This document shows, piece after piece, positions 35,901 through 48,124 of a DNA stretch of 64,000 bases. The number at the start of each line of letters is the position of its first letter. Position 1 is the stretch's first letter. The stretch comes from Trichoderma breve. Taxonomy: Eukaryota; Ascomycota; Sordariomycetes; Hypocreales; Hypocreaceae. Both the position numbers and the translations under genes were made by a program. The stretch lies in contig NC_079233.1 of assembly GCF_028502605.1 (NCBI RefSeq), positions 310,001-374,000 on the forward strand. Reading direction: 5' to 3'. The notes below the pieces were generated by a model. That model was not told the DNA's origin. It searched no databases and saw only the letters and a list, made by a program, of their open reading frames with translations.

Positions 35901-37947
35901 CTCTCCCAGCTGCTTAGAGCAGGTACTTACCAAGTGGCCTGACTCAAGCCAGCTGCTAACAATATTTGGCATCACGTTATCAAAATTCTGCAATCCCTCA
36001 CCGCAGGGCTGACTGCCCGGCTATGTTCGGAAAAGGACACAAGCACAAGAGGAGCATCACAGCAGGCAGGGATTCTCTCCAGGGATTCCATTCACCCATG
36101 ACGCCGGCGAACCTGGGCTTCGGCTGTCGTCTCTTTGGCGACTCTAGAGGTGAGCTAGTGAGCTATCGTTTCACCCTTCTTGTGACGGATGGCTGAAGCG
36201 GCGCGAAGGAAGGCCCAAGGAGGGCAGATCCGCGGTGCTGTCACATCGAGGGATGCAACGGCAGCTCTCATTCATCCTCTAGCTCTCGTTGCTCTCCTCT
36301 GGCTCATCTCCGTCACCGGGGGTTTGTCGCGCATTCGACTGCTGACATGATGACAAAAAGCTGTTACTGGTCTTTAATAGCCTCGCAGAACGCATCGCCA
36401 CTCGACGCCCTGCCAGTCGCTGTTCTTGTTGGTCCAAACGACTGGGGGAAGCCACAGACCCCCCCGGAAAACAGCTGATTCGCCATCCTGGTTGGCTGGC
36501 TGAATCGTTTAACGCTGGCCCCGTCTCTCTCGGAATCGCACCCCGCAGCCGCATGGCTCGTTGGTGCGGAGAGACACGTTCTGCCATTGCTCCCCCCGGT
36601 ACCTGCGTCTCCTCTCCCGCCTACTCGCCCGTCGTCGTCTTTTTTTTGCATGGAAAACTCAATTGCTTTGAGGATAGGATACGCTGTGTCAAGTCAATGC
36701 ATGAATTTGCGTCGGATTCGCTCCCGTTGTTCCGGGTCCGTATCGGCAACTAGTAGCAAGTAACTGAAACCGCAGCAGTTCGTTGCAAGACATGCAGCCG
36801 CGCGTTGCAACATTGCATGCTGGACTCTGCATGGACTTGCATGTCGAGAACCCGGACGCTGTAAGCGTGCAAGTCTCTGATATTACCCTGACTCTGCACC
36901 GAGTACACGTACACGGAGACATGCAGCATTTGCAGGCTACTCGTACAAGTACGGGTATTCGTATGGTTGGCACGCACAAATAAGGCATACGGCAAGGACT
37001 TGCATCCCTCATCGGGTAAAAAGTCTCACACGATATGCAGACAGACCCGGATGAAGAGGCGCCATGGCCAAAGGTTGTCCAGGGGGGTCCGAGATAGTCC
37101 CGCACAACATCAGCTTGCACCTATCAAAAAACTACGCAACCCTTCCTCCGGCCAATTGGGTCCTGGGCGGACCAGTGGCGCTGTGGCGTCTGGTCCAGCG
37201 AAATTGAGACCCCGACTGGAGGGTCCGGAGGGTCTGGAGGGCCTGCAAGGCCAAAATCTCTTCCCCAAGGCTAGCACCACCACTTGGGGCACTTGGGGGA
37301 ATGGAACTCACCAACAAGCTTCTTTCAAACAAGTCCTCGCACTGCTACCGCCACGAGTGCGAGTACATATTGGACATGGGTCCCGTAGCGTCCCCATCAA
37401 AGCCTCTCCATTTATATCCAAGTACGAGGACATCCTTTGTACCAAGTGCTCGCACACGGACGCTACCAACGCCTTCAAGCGGAGGATACACTCTCGGTCC
37501 GGTTTTTTTTCCCCAAGCTATCGTCTGTCCCAGTCCGCAGCTGGCCTAGGCATACCTTGGACGCTCTCTTTATATTTTATTTTCATTTCATAACCTCCTT
37601 GGAAGCAACTGGATTGCATTCGAGAACCTGAAAGGTCCTTTGACTCAGGAGCTTGTCCCGGCCAGCACACCTAGGGCCACCACCCTTGTCGACCATCAAC
37701 ACCCGTCGCTTCTCCTCCTCTCAGCTCCTCCCCCAGCTCGAGTCAACAAGCGAGAAAGCACTTCTTCCGGTTCCCTGTCGACTGAACAAATCACTTCTCG
37801 CATCCTTCTACCTACGTCTGCGTATATCTCCTGTTTTTTGTTGACCCCGCGGGGAACCAGACACCACATTCTCTTCTTCTACACCATCTCGGGTCTCTTT
37901 ATCCGCCATCAAGTCCCACCGCCCGAGCAATCCCCCAGCCGGCCAAC
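32960..37947. other. Long intergenic region (5 kb) before the WD40-like gene
   Basis: No convincing gene in nearly 5 kb. Open frames up to 208 codons exist (for example near 36967-37593) but lack family motifs and are mostly low-complexity Pro/Arg/Ser. From about 37640 the sequence is CT-rich, probably promoter or long 5' leader of the downstream gene. A perfect 11-bp inverted repeat is at 35877-35927, and GTAC/CGAGTAC-type motifs recur between 34780 and 37430. Confidence 0.5.
35877..35927. repeat. 11-bp perfect inverted repeat, 29-nt loop
   Basis: AGTACCTGCTC at 35877-35887 and its exact reverse complement at 35917-35927. No coding context; could form a hairpin or be a dyad binding site. 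Confidence 0.55.
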
Positions 37948-39998
37948 ATGGAGTCTCCGCCATTTGCTACAGATCTGGATCGGATAGCGTGAGTCTGCCT
38001 CAACCCCCTTCCTTTAGTCTTGGACTTGACCCGGGGCTCGACCGTTCTGGGTAGACAAAGCGCAGACAAGACCATAGCCTACAGTACCTATTTAAATCGC
38101 ATGGATCCATGAGGCTAACACAGGCGCCTTTTCTTTATAAACCCAGAGACACCCTGCGTCGCATCGACACTGGTGCTTCATCACACTCTTCGCGAAAGAA
38201 TGCCCCTTCCTTTGACCCCAACTCACCTGTCGAAAGGAACTCAGACATCATGAATTCAGAACCTCGCTACCACGTCCCCTCCTCTCGCGGCTTCCCAATG
38301 CCTCCCCCAACCAAGGGCGAGGCCGTCGCCCAATGGCTTGAGGAGAGCGATGATGTTGTCGATGAATATCACATGCCCCTACAGAGAGATTCGAGAGGAT
38401 CCCTCCCCCGGCGACCGCCATCGAGGGACCAGCCCCAATCCATTCGGCGCGAGTCGGTGAACTCACAACGCAAGTCATCCAACGCATCATCCAACTACTA
38501 CCAGGCAGGAGCCGGATACAGCCTCTACCCTGCTCCATCAAAGCCGCTGCCACCAATTCCCACCCCCAAAACCACCGCCGCCCCCGCTCACCGTGTACCT
38601 TCCCGAGACTCTTCAGATAGATCATCCATCAGCACACATCGCTCTTCTCAGGTCTCAGCGACCGCATCAACGCCAGATGCTACTTCCGTCAGCTTCTCAC
38701 CGGGAACCCCTCGCCGTAGCAGGGTTCCAACTAATTTCTACAAACCTCCGGATCCTTCTGAACTTCTTCCCCCACCACGAAAGTCGTCTCGTCCTGCCGA
38801 GGTTGTGTTTTGGAAGCGCCTTCAATCTGACGACAAGAAGAATGGCCCCATCCACTACCTCGACATGTCTTCTAGCCTTGCCACTCTGGCGACCAAGCAT
38901 GGAAATAACATCATCAAGGTCTGGTCCACGGCGGGAGGCACTGTTCAGCAAGTCATCAAGATTTCCTCCTACACTGCGGCCCAGTCTCGTTCTCGTGAAT
39001 ACCTCATTCGCAGCCATGCCATTCTCTCAGAACCGACGAATCTCATTGCCATTGCCACTCGTTTCGGCAGATACATTGAGATCTGGAATTGGGCCAAGAA
39101 GAAGAATCTGCAGTCAATTGACAATGCTGATCGGTGGACGTCGGCCCAAATCGAATCCTACGATGGTGCTCTTAGCTCTCTTGCCATTTACGGCGGTGAG
39201 AAGGGGATTATTGATCTCTACAAGGCGACGCCAGACAAGAAGCCCTTTGTCAAGACGCGCACCATTGACCTAAATAAGGTTGATTTGCCCTTTCTTCCCC
39301 AGTATCCAGAGCTTGCGCTATCCAGAACCAGCCCTTTGCTTGTCATTGGTGCCGGCCCACGTCCTCCGCGCCAAGGTCACCCTCCTCCTGAAAAGGAGAC
39401 CCTTTTGGTAGCGTGGGACACTTCCGAAGGCGCTTCAGACAAACCTTACCGAGTGGCCCGGCCGTGGCAGCACAAGGAATTGGACACGGCAATCCCATGT
39501 GACATGGTCACCTACGGAAGCGTCTGTGTTTCTATTTGGATCCCTGCTACTTTCCGCGCCGTGCCTGCTACAAATGGTGGTTCCGGCTTCAACCTTAGCC
39601 CCGTCACTGTTCCATACCGTTATGTGTTGCTGTGGGATCTTGCAGCCAACTCCACCCGAACCTTTGGCATTCCCAACACGACGTCTTGCCTATCACCCGA
39701 TTGCCGCTTTGTGGCTTATTGCCACGCGACCGGAACTGACATTGGAGCCCGAGGCAGCATTGTCATTCTGGATGTCATGACAGGGAAGGAGGTATGGAGC
39801 TGGCCCGATCCAGAGGCCCTAGCTATCGACTACACTCCTCGACCAGGCTTTGAGCAATTCGACGACCTTTCTCGAGTCTCGGAGCTTTCTTTCTCTGCCG
39901 ACGGAAAGTTCTTGAATGTTGGCGACTTGGATGGCCATGTTGGCATGTTTGAAGTGCGTGAATCTACCGGAGACCGACTACAGCTCCACATGATTTAG
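37948..39998 (+). CDS. WD40-like beta-propeller protein with disordered N-terminus
   Basis: Two exons, 37948-37988 and 38147-39998, give 630 aa. The short first exon (MESPPFATDLDRI) joins through a 158-nt intron to ADTLRRIDTGASS. The first 220 or so residues are Ser/Pro/Arg-rich and probably disordered, with many phosphorylation-like SxxS and RxxS patterns. The rest has degenerate WD-type strands: HYLDMSSSLATLATKHGNNIIKVW, IAIATRFGRYIEIWNW, YVLLWDLAANSTRTFGIP, SIVILDVMTGKEVWSW and LSFSADGKFLNVGDLDGHVGMF, consistent with a seven-bladed propeller with weak repeats. I do not recognise a named family; fungal orthologues are usually labelled WD repeat protein. A scaffold role is the only inference. 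The gene follows a 5-kb gene-free stretch with a CT-rich leader. Confidence 0.75.
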
Positions 39999-42900
39999 CA
40001 AAGCGGGCTTTTTTCATTTTTTTTTACTCAGATGAATGGCATCTTCTGACGACATGTGTGAAACTATTTGCTCTTTTTTATGAAGTTATGCTTGATTGCA
40101 ATGTATTATCGCTATGCTTGGACGACCGAAGGATGGAGTATGACCGATAACAATAATTCAGATACCACGGGTTCAATATTGGCTCTTTATCACTTAATAA
40201 CCTACTACTAAAAATTCATACCACTGTACATTTCCTTCTCACCAGCCCGTGCCTCTGACTGCGCATGAACTGCAAATAGCGACATGTCTTGTTTCAGTAG
40301 CAGTCTCTCGAATCACACAATGAGACAGTCTGCCCTTTACTTCGTTTACCAATCAAGACACTTTTCTTTCCGCGCGGGAGTGAAATACCAAGATCCACCT
40401 TTAATTTCAAGCCTCTTGACACGCCCCGTCTCCAACCCGCCCCACGATTCTGATCGATAACTCTAATGGAAAGCGTCTAGAATCGAATTAGCATCAAAGT
40501 GAGTTGTGACATTGGCTATATTAGTCCTTGGCGCACGTTTGCGGGATGTGCAAGTAATGGGCGATCCGATCGAGGTGGTGCTGGGGGGGGAGGGGAGCCT
40601 CAAATGAGAAGCTTGAGTGAGACCACGTGTGTGCCGGGGTTGGGAAGATTACGGGATCCACTGCGAGTGGCCTAGCTGTTTTTTGCTTTTCGTTGCCGTG
40701 TGGGGGCTTTGTTTGGATGTTTTAGGGTAGTGCTTGGGGATGATTGTATTGTGAGTGTTGAATGTTTCTTGAGATGAGTGAGTGGTGAGTGGAGGGATTG
40801 AAGTTGGAAGTTGGAGCCAAGAGCGTTGTAGCTGTAGTAGGAGGACGATTTGTGCGTATTCATCAATTCATATGCTCATATATCTTTTGAATACTCATTT
40901 CATCAAAGCATCATATTGTGGATATTGAAAGCACAGGATTGATAAGTCCTCCCAACCAAGCTCTTTCATCAACAGAAAAAAGTCATGAAATAAGAAAGTA
41001 GTTGACAGATAGTAGTCACTAAGCAAGAAGGAATGGATGCATATTTATCAGTCAAGGCCCAATTAGTGAAATATGGATCATATCGCTTATACACACTTCA
41101 GGGTCATACCAGAACTATTGAGATTCGCCACAAGCTGGTAATGTTGGTTGTAAGAGGCAACCTTGATGGAAGAAATAAAAAGAAGAATATTAGAAATTAT
41201 CGATAGTGGATATATGATGCCTGCTCATGACGCAACAACAGGCCTGAGTGTGGTCGTATAATAGTAAGTGTATCGGGAATCCTCTGAAGCGGCTGTAGTT
41301 GAGTATCTAATGCAAATTTGTCTACGATTTAATGTAGTCTACCTATTGTATGTTATAGTCTTTGACAGTTACACTTCAGTGAGTATTTGCCTTACATGGG
41401 TGAGTTACGCATATCTTCCTAGGTATACGGTATTAGGAATGTATGTTAGAATATCAACTCGATATAAGGTAAAAAACTTGAGAACACAGAATTGAACTGG
41501 CAACTAGCTTTAAAACAAAATGAGTTTTGCATTAGCTATACTGTTAAAAAAAGCCTTGGGTTGGATATGAGGGCATGGCATGACTTTTCGAGTATGAAAT
41601 ATAGTATAATGCATCTTCCGGTAGCCCATCAAATCCTGCTAGACTAGGACCAACGAGTAGGAGACTGGAATAGGTCTTATTCTACGTAATCATAAGATAG
41701 GACAGGGCAGCGGCATCTCTCTAACAGACCAATGATAGACTCAACGGCTAGAGAGTTAAAAGCTGAGCTACGGTGCATTTCGTTACGAAGATAGATGTGC
41801 TCAAGGTGCAAGGCATTTTCGAATACTTGCACATGTGATGAAAGCATTCAGTATCTTCATGCCTCTTTAATTGGATGTATCCGATGGTATGAGTTCAACA
41901 ACTGTGTTACAAGATGATGTTACAAGATTAAAGAGAAAACAGGTTGGATTATTTGACAAAATGTATTGATTAATTTGCTTTTCCGACTGCGGTGATCTGA
42001 TAAGCGGCGGCATGTCTATTCGGCAGAGTGCACACTCTTTTGGACAGAGATTATCTACTCAATTATCCCATTCGATTTAAGATGGTTATTAGTGTATGTC
42101 GCCAATTAGTTGCGGCCTTGATATTTGCTATTGCGTCGTGGTACATGCATAGGAGTTGTTCGAAAGGGTCAGTGCATGGGTTGATGGACTCGCCGCTCCG
42201 AGAACTCTGTACACGTTCTGGCTAGCCTTCAAGACAAGACTACAGTCGCATTGCCGATTCATATTCGATGCGGCCTTTTCCATTTAATTCCAAATTTAAA
42301 AAGACGGTGCGCTTGTGAGCGCGCTTCTCTCTTGGCGCGGCCGTTTGTGAGTGACTTATCGCAACACCACATCTCCAAGCATTTGCGCCATAGATAGTAC
42401 GCGTACACTCACATTCTCGTGAAGAAATAGTGGCAGAACACAAACCGCAACAAGCATTTAGCTTATTCAACCGTCTTTATAATGTTAAATTAACCTTGCC
42501 GTATTTATAAATACAATTACCGAACACCTCTAACCCGTAATGTGGCACCTGATGCCTCCAGACTATTGCCGTGATCCAATCGCAAGCCGTCTTGGGCGAT
42601 TCCTCACAATGCAAAGATCTAACGCCATCGCGCAGCCCCGGTTAGCTCCACGCAACGTTATCATCTAGTCCCCCCATAAAGTGGAAATATCAGAGGAAGC
42701 TTTCCTCGTCCCGGACAAATTAATGGGCATAGCGATGAACTGTTTCCTATCGCGTATTAGATTTACGGCGTTTGCTTGTGGTTGGGATTGATAAACCGGC
42801 TCTGAATTATGATATCCCCTGCATGCGACCCTATGGAAGAGCTAGTTTGTAGAGGTCTCGTCGTCACGCTCCTGCCAATCAGCCGAAGAGCCAATGGTAA

Positions 42901-43201
42901 CTCGCAATGTATATTACAAACATGTAGATCCTGGCAATGATGTGATTGCTCTCGAGCATCGCGACACCTGGAGTATCAAATTCTGCTGCACAACTTGCGT
43001 AGCATTAGGAAAATTGTCCACTTACCCGCGACCTCGGCCTATCTGGAACCTTTTATGGTGTAATAGATGCTCCGACCACGCGGTAATGGTTGCCGGCTCG
43101 TCGCCAATATAAAGATGTGAGCACCCTGCTTGTAAAGTATCAGCTCCGGGCCAGGCTTTGCGGTACGACGTCAATAGCAACAACAAGCTGTCCCTGCCAC
43201 A
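39999..43201. other. Intergenic region (3.2 kb), no gene seen
   Basis: A G8 run at 40583-40590 and mostly AT-rich sequence from 40900 to 42000. Open frames are short and of no recognised family. Confidence 0.5.
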
Positions 43202-45236
43202 ATGTCTCACAGCAAAGAAGAGACGCCAAAAGATGGCAAACAGGCAGATATCCTTGATATTGCTGTGTTGTCATCCCAAGGCTCATCAGTGACGGAGGAA
43301 GCTCCAGTGCGTCAAAATGAGCCGTTTGGTTCAACGGATGACCATCCTTTCGCCGACCCGGTCATGGCCACACATTGGCGTGATATTTACGAAAAGGCAA
43401 ACTATGAAAACCGCCATCGCTTCGATCCTGAATTCAAGTGGACGGCAGAAGAAGAGAAGAGACTGGTCAGAAAGGTACGCCATTGAATACCTATATACGT
43501 ACATGTATACAACTACGTCTTATCAAATTACTAAGCCATTGATAGATTGATCTCAGAATAATGGTGTGGGCTTGGGTCATGTTTTGTGCTCTCGATCTGC
43601 ATCGTCGAAATATTAATCGTGCCATCTCAGATAACATGGTAAGAGAAATGCGCTATGCCATGACTGCAAAACATTAATTAACACGATTCAGCTCCCAGAA
43701 GTAGGCATGAACACAAACGACTTCAACTACGGACAAACGGTATGTTGTTTGTGGCAACATCACACACTATCTCCAACACATCCAACTAACTCGGTATCTT
43801 TTGATAGATATTCCTAGTCACTTTCCTTGCTGCCGAGCTGCCTAGCGGTCTTATTTCAAAGAGAATCGGGGCTGATAGATGGATTCCTTTCATCATGATG
43901 AGCTGGTCCATTGTTGCTGGCAGCCAAGCCTTCATCCATAGCAGAGCAGCCTTTTTCGCCATCAAAGCTTTACTTGGCCTACTTATGGGCGGCTTTATTC
44001 CGTATGAGTCAGCAATCGATACAGAAAGTATAATAGCTAACATGATATAGTGATATTGTTCTTTGGCTTACATATTTCTACAAGTCAAATGAGCTTCCTG
44101 TCAGACTGGCTTGGTTTTGGACTGCTCTAAGTACAGTCAATATTGTCGGTTCATTGATTGCTTCTGGAGTTCTCCAAATGAGAGGAATTGCCGGCTGGGG
44201 AGGCTGGCGATGGCTGTAAGAGATCTTATGCGCATCCTGTTTTGACCGCTAGAGCAACAGCCATGACTGACACTGTCTCCAGATTTCTTATCGAAGGCAT
44301 TTTGACGCTTATTGTTGGTACATTCTCTTGGGTTCTTATGCCTCCTGGACCGTGCCAGACCCGAAATTGGTTCCGTGGCAAAGACGGCTGGTTCACCGAA
44401 CGAGAGGAGTTCATAATGGTCAACAGACTCTTGCGTGATGACCCAAGTAAAGGAGACATGAACAACCGGTATGACTACATGAATCACCTCACCTTACCCT
44501 TTTTAAAAGCTAACAAGATTACAGACAAGGTGTGGGCCCAAGCCTGTTGCTAAAGGTGCTTCACGACTGGGAACAGTGGCCGCTCTACCTTCTTGGTCTC
44601 GTTGTCTACATCCCACCAGGCCCTCCGAGTACATATTTGTCCTTTATCCTGCGAAACATTGGCTTTTCGGTGTTCAAAGCCAACTTGCTCACTATTCCAT
44701 CTCAATTCCTGTTTGCAGTCAACCTCATCATCATCTCTTGGCTATCTGAACGATTCAAGGAACGCGCCATAATTTCGTCAATTTCTAACATTTGGATCTT
44801 CCCATGGCTCATTGCTCTGGTTACACTCAAAGCAGATGCATCGCCTTGGATACGATATGCTCTTCTGACTGGTTTGCTGAGCTACCCATACTGTCATGCC
44901 ATTGTGGTCAGCTGGAATGCCAAGAATAGCAACGCAGTCCGTACAAGGGCCGTTAGTGCTGCCCTGTATAACATGTTTGTGCAGAGTGGCAACATCATCT
45001 CCTCCAACATTTACCGAGATGACGACCAGCCTCTATACAGGCGGGGAAATAAGATTTTGCTCGCCATCAACTGCTTCAACATTGTTCTCTTCTATCTTGT
45101 CAAGTTATTTTACATTTGGCGAAATAAAGTAAGAGAAAGGCAATGGAACGCCATGACAAAAGAAGAGCAAGAGGACTACTCACTCAACACCAAAGACGAA
45201 GGAATGAAGCGTCTAGACTTTAGATTTGTTCACTAA
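43202..45236 (+). CDS. MFS permease, Liz1/Dal5 (anion:cation symporter) type
   Basis: Seven exons, 43202-43474, 43546-43638, 43692-43739, 43808-44001, 44051-44215, 44283-44468 and 44525-45236, give 556 aa; introns are 49-71 nt and all phases close. The hydrophilic N-terminus ends in EKRLVRK/IDLRIMVWAW, the usual entry to helix 1 in the ACS family. Other markers are LDLHRRNINRAISDNM (the family has LDRGNLGNA here), FLAAELPSGLISKRIGADRWIP, GWGGWRWLFLIEGILTL and PPGPCQTRNWFRG. The long loop DWEQWPLYLLGLVVYIPPGPP is characteristic of pantothenate/Liz1-like carriers. Substrates of the family are carboxylates such as pantothenate, allantoate and nicotinate. It converges on the AtuA-like gene, with 31 bp between the stop codons, so the two may serve one pathway (inference). 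Confidence 0.88.
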
Positions 45237-45267
45237 ACTGTCGAGATTACATAGTTGGATAAAATGA

Positions 45268-47415
45268 CTATAAGTGCTCAAGCTTTGTCGAGCGAGCACT
45301 CTCTTCGAGAAATTTTTGTGGGATCTCAACGTGAACTGCCCGAATAAATTCTGCGAACCCTTTGCCCAGATTGTCCAACCGACTTGAGCTGGTAACGCCC
45401 CTACCCAACGACCCATAGATGACGAAATGCACGGCATAGATGTTTGCAAATTCTACCCTCTCAAGGAAATACCAGTCCCTCCAATCTTTTCTCATCAAGG
45501 AGCGTAGCCTATCCTTGGTCATGAATGAGCGGAACCATTCCCATTGCTCGGGCGTCTGCACAAATAAGCCAATGTTTATGTTGCCTGCCTTGTCACCAGA
45601 CCGGGCGAGGATGAGATCCCCCAGTGGCACATTGACAGTTGGGCCAAAGCTTTCTAGAAGCACTGGATTTGCTGTCTCGTAATTCTCTCGCCGTGCTAGC
45701 GGCTCTGTTTGTTTGGGTGGATGGACAGCATAGCGAATACTCTGTTCCGATATGCTGTCACCGAGTATGGTAACAGTCTCTTCAATCTCGGTTTGAGGTA
45801 TTATAGCTGGATAATAGCCAAGGAATGGCTTTGGTGCAAGTAAGCGTGTATCCATCGAATAATGCATTCCTAAATAACATATTGTCAGTCCACTGTGCAT
45901 CACTCGAGTTTTGCGGTGAAAATACCTGGGAAGTGAGCCATGAACTGATAGTGCCACGCCTTGTGCATTTTGCTGAGCACATCTTTATCTTTAGATTGCG
46001 CAAATATTCGCATATATGTGGTAGAAGCGTGTTGCGAATCAGGGTTCTTCATGTCAGTGCCGATCCGTTGAAACTCCAAGACGTCAAACTTTTCGAGTAT
46101 ACCCCATTCTTTCAGTGTATCTTTTAACTGCAGCTCCTGCATGTCCCATTTGTGGTCTGTGGCATATCCGCTGGCATTGAGCAAATGTTCGCACTGATAC
46201 CCTCCCTTGTAGAAGATGGCAAGCTTTGTTGTAGGCGGGGGAGGGTAGCCTTTGACGCCTGACACATGGACTCGATCCTTGGATTCCTTGACAATGTTGA
46301 TGTTGGAAACATCCGCTTTCACATCACTGTTAAGATAGATGTTTCCTTGCAGCTCGTAAAGGAATTGGCATTTGACTGTGTCGGGGGTAACGAATCCGTT
46401 CAAGGAATCGTGCTTAGTTATGATGCATTCGCCGTTGGGGAGAATCTCCAAAATGCCCGGACCCAAACGCAAGAAATCGCTAGGAGGATGCTTATACGCA
46501 CCGGGAAAGTTGCCGCCTGTGACATAAGTCGAGCATTCGATTAAATGACCTGCGATTAGGGACCCGGCGAGTCGATCAAAGTCGGATTCAGACCAGTTGT
46601 ACCACGCTGCCGCCGCTCCAATAACTGGCGAGGCATCAGAAACACGGCCACAGATGAGAATATCCGCACCTTCATCCAAGCCTTTTTTAATGGCACGATA
46701 GCCGAGGTATGCGCTGGCGGCGACGACTGGCATCTCCTCTGGTGACTCGAGAAACGAGGTGGTGTCTTTGTCATACCGAACATCGGGATTTGCGCTGTCG
46801 AGATGAGGGAGAGGTTTTGAGAGTAAATGGTGGACTTTGTGCATCAAGTCGTCGCCTTCGATGTAGCCTACACGAAGCTTATAGCCTCTGCTATGAACCT
46901 TGCCCGGTCTGTCAGCAATGACCTATGGAAGTGAGGTGATTGTATAATAGCTTTACCATCTCATGAATCTTTTCTGCCAATCCCTTTGGATTCATGGCAC
47001 CACCGTTGAGGACTACCTTGATTCGCTTTTCGTTGATGAGATCCAGGGACAGCTGGATCCCCTCCAATGCGGATCGAATCCAGCCAGCGCCATTTGACGC
47101 ACGCTGCATCGCACTGCCAGCCATGCTCACTTCTGCAATACGATATCAGCAACTGAATGTGAAATTTTATTTGTTTAGCCGTTGAATCGGTAACAAATGC
47201 TCAAAAACATACCCGCGAGGTAGTCGCCTGTAATGACGTCGACGGGGCCATACTTGGCCTGGTTGTACATTAAGATGCCCGGATCAGCTGTTTATGATGT
47301 AAGTGAGCGTCGATGTGTGAGAAAGTGTAATGGACGTGGACTTGATCATACTGAGAGCGCCTGAGCAGTTGGCGATGCGGATCGGCCTGGATGGTGGCAC
47401 AGCTGATGAGGCCAT
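45268..47415 (-). CDS. AtuA-like (DUF1446) protein, acyclic terpene utilisation family
   Basis: Five exons, 47415-47352, 47287-47213, 47132-46957, 46898-45926 and 45869-45268, give 629 aa. Introns are 64, 80, 58 and 56 nt. The start ATG at 47415 leads into PIRIANCSGAL, the family N-terminus. Next come YGPVDVITGDYLA, VSMAGSAMQRASN, VVLNGGAMNPKGLAEKI, YKLRVGYIEGDDL and GADILICGRVSDASPVIGAA, all DUF1446 blocks. The last 200 residues form the separate small AtuA C-terminal domain (LGDLILARSGDKAGNINIGLF). In Pseudomonas AtuA is needed for citronellol/geraniol catabolism but its reaction is unknown. Intron 3 uses the acceptor after GCTGAC..CAAG; a nearer AG would give a 34-nt intron and poorer family match. 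The neighbouring Liz1-type permease may import the substrate. Confidence 0.88.
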
Positions 47416-48124
47416 CGTGTAGGTCCAGGTACTGTACACAGTATACACCAGTTAGTAGGTAGGTCATGTAGCGAGCAACAACACGACAACAAGAGAGCAT
47501 GGAACTGGACGATATATACATACCCTGTCAATATTCTCCCAGACAACGACGGTATAAGCTAGAGCCGAGCCTGAGCGGCGTCTCACCACGCAATCTCAGT
47601 CTTTACTGTATGCATCAAACTATCAGCATCCCGTGCTCGATCCAAGCACTAACACGAGCCGCGGATGCAACCTCCGGATAACTCATCCCCAGACCCCGCT
47701 TCTTTCTTCTGTCTTGCAGCCCCTCTTCGGCCCGCTCCATGTGACGAACTGGCATGAAAAGCATCGCATCGCGGACTCTTCCAACCGCATTCGGAACCGG
47801 AACCTTGAACCTTGGTAAAGTGACGATTGTGCTGGAATCGGCCGGAAAAAGAAGCATCACGTGCAGGTGCCCCCTTTTCTACATCGAGTACGTCACTGAA
47901 GATGAACCAGGCGGTCGGACCACCAACCAAAGCTGCTGACACAGCAGGAATCGGAAAATTGGTATAACCACGGGAAATTGATATAGCCACATACCGAAAA
48001 ACACCGAAAGTAAACAAAAACATTTTGACAGCCACAGATACGAGCTTCATTTTTCCATTGTGATTTCAGTTCCAATCGCACGTCCAATTCCAGCTCGGTT
48101 ACAACACAAGAAGAGCGCGTCACT
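47416..48124. other. Divergent promoter region, AtuA-like and chromodomain genes
   Basis: 709 bp between two divergent starts. Several overlapping short open frames on both strands have no family character. Confidence 0.5.

Noticed and set aside
36967..37593. A 208-codon open frame as a gene
   Set aside because: No family motif, low-complexity composition, overlapping open frames on both strands, and no clear promoter.
46923..46956. A 34-nt intron in the AtuA-like gene
   Set aside because: Too short for this organism's introns and it inserts eight residues (VIADRPGK) that do not fit the family; the acceptor 24 nt later follows a GCTGAC branch site and gives HEM/VHSRGYKL.
47416..48124. Open frames of 80-133 codons between the AtuA-like and chromodomain genes
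   Set aside because: Overlapping on both strands, no family character; this is a divergent promoter region.
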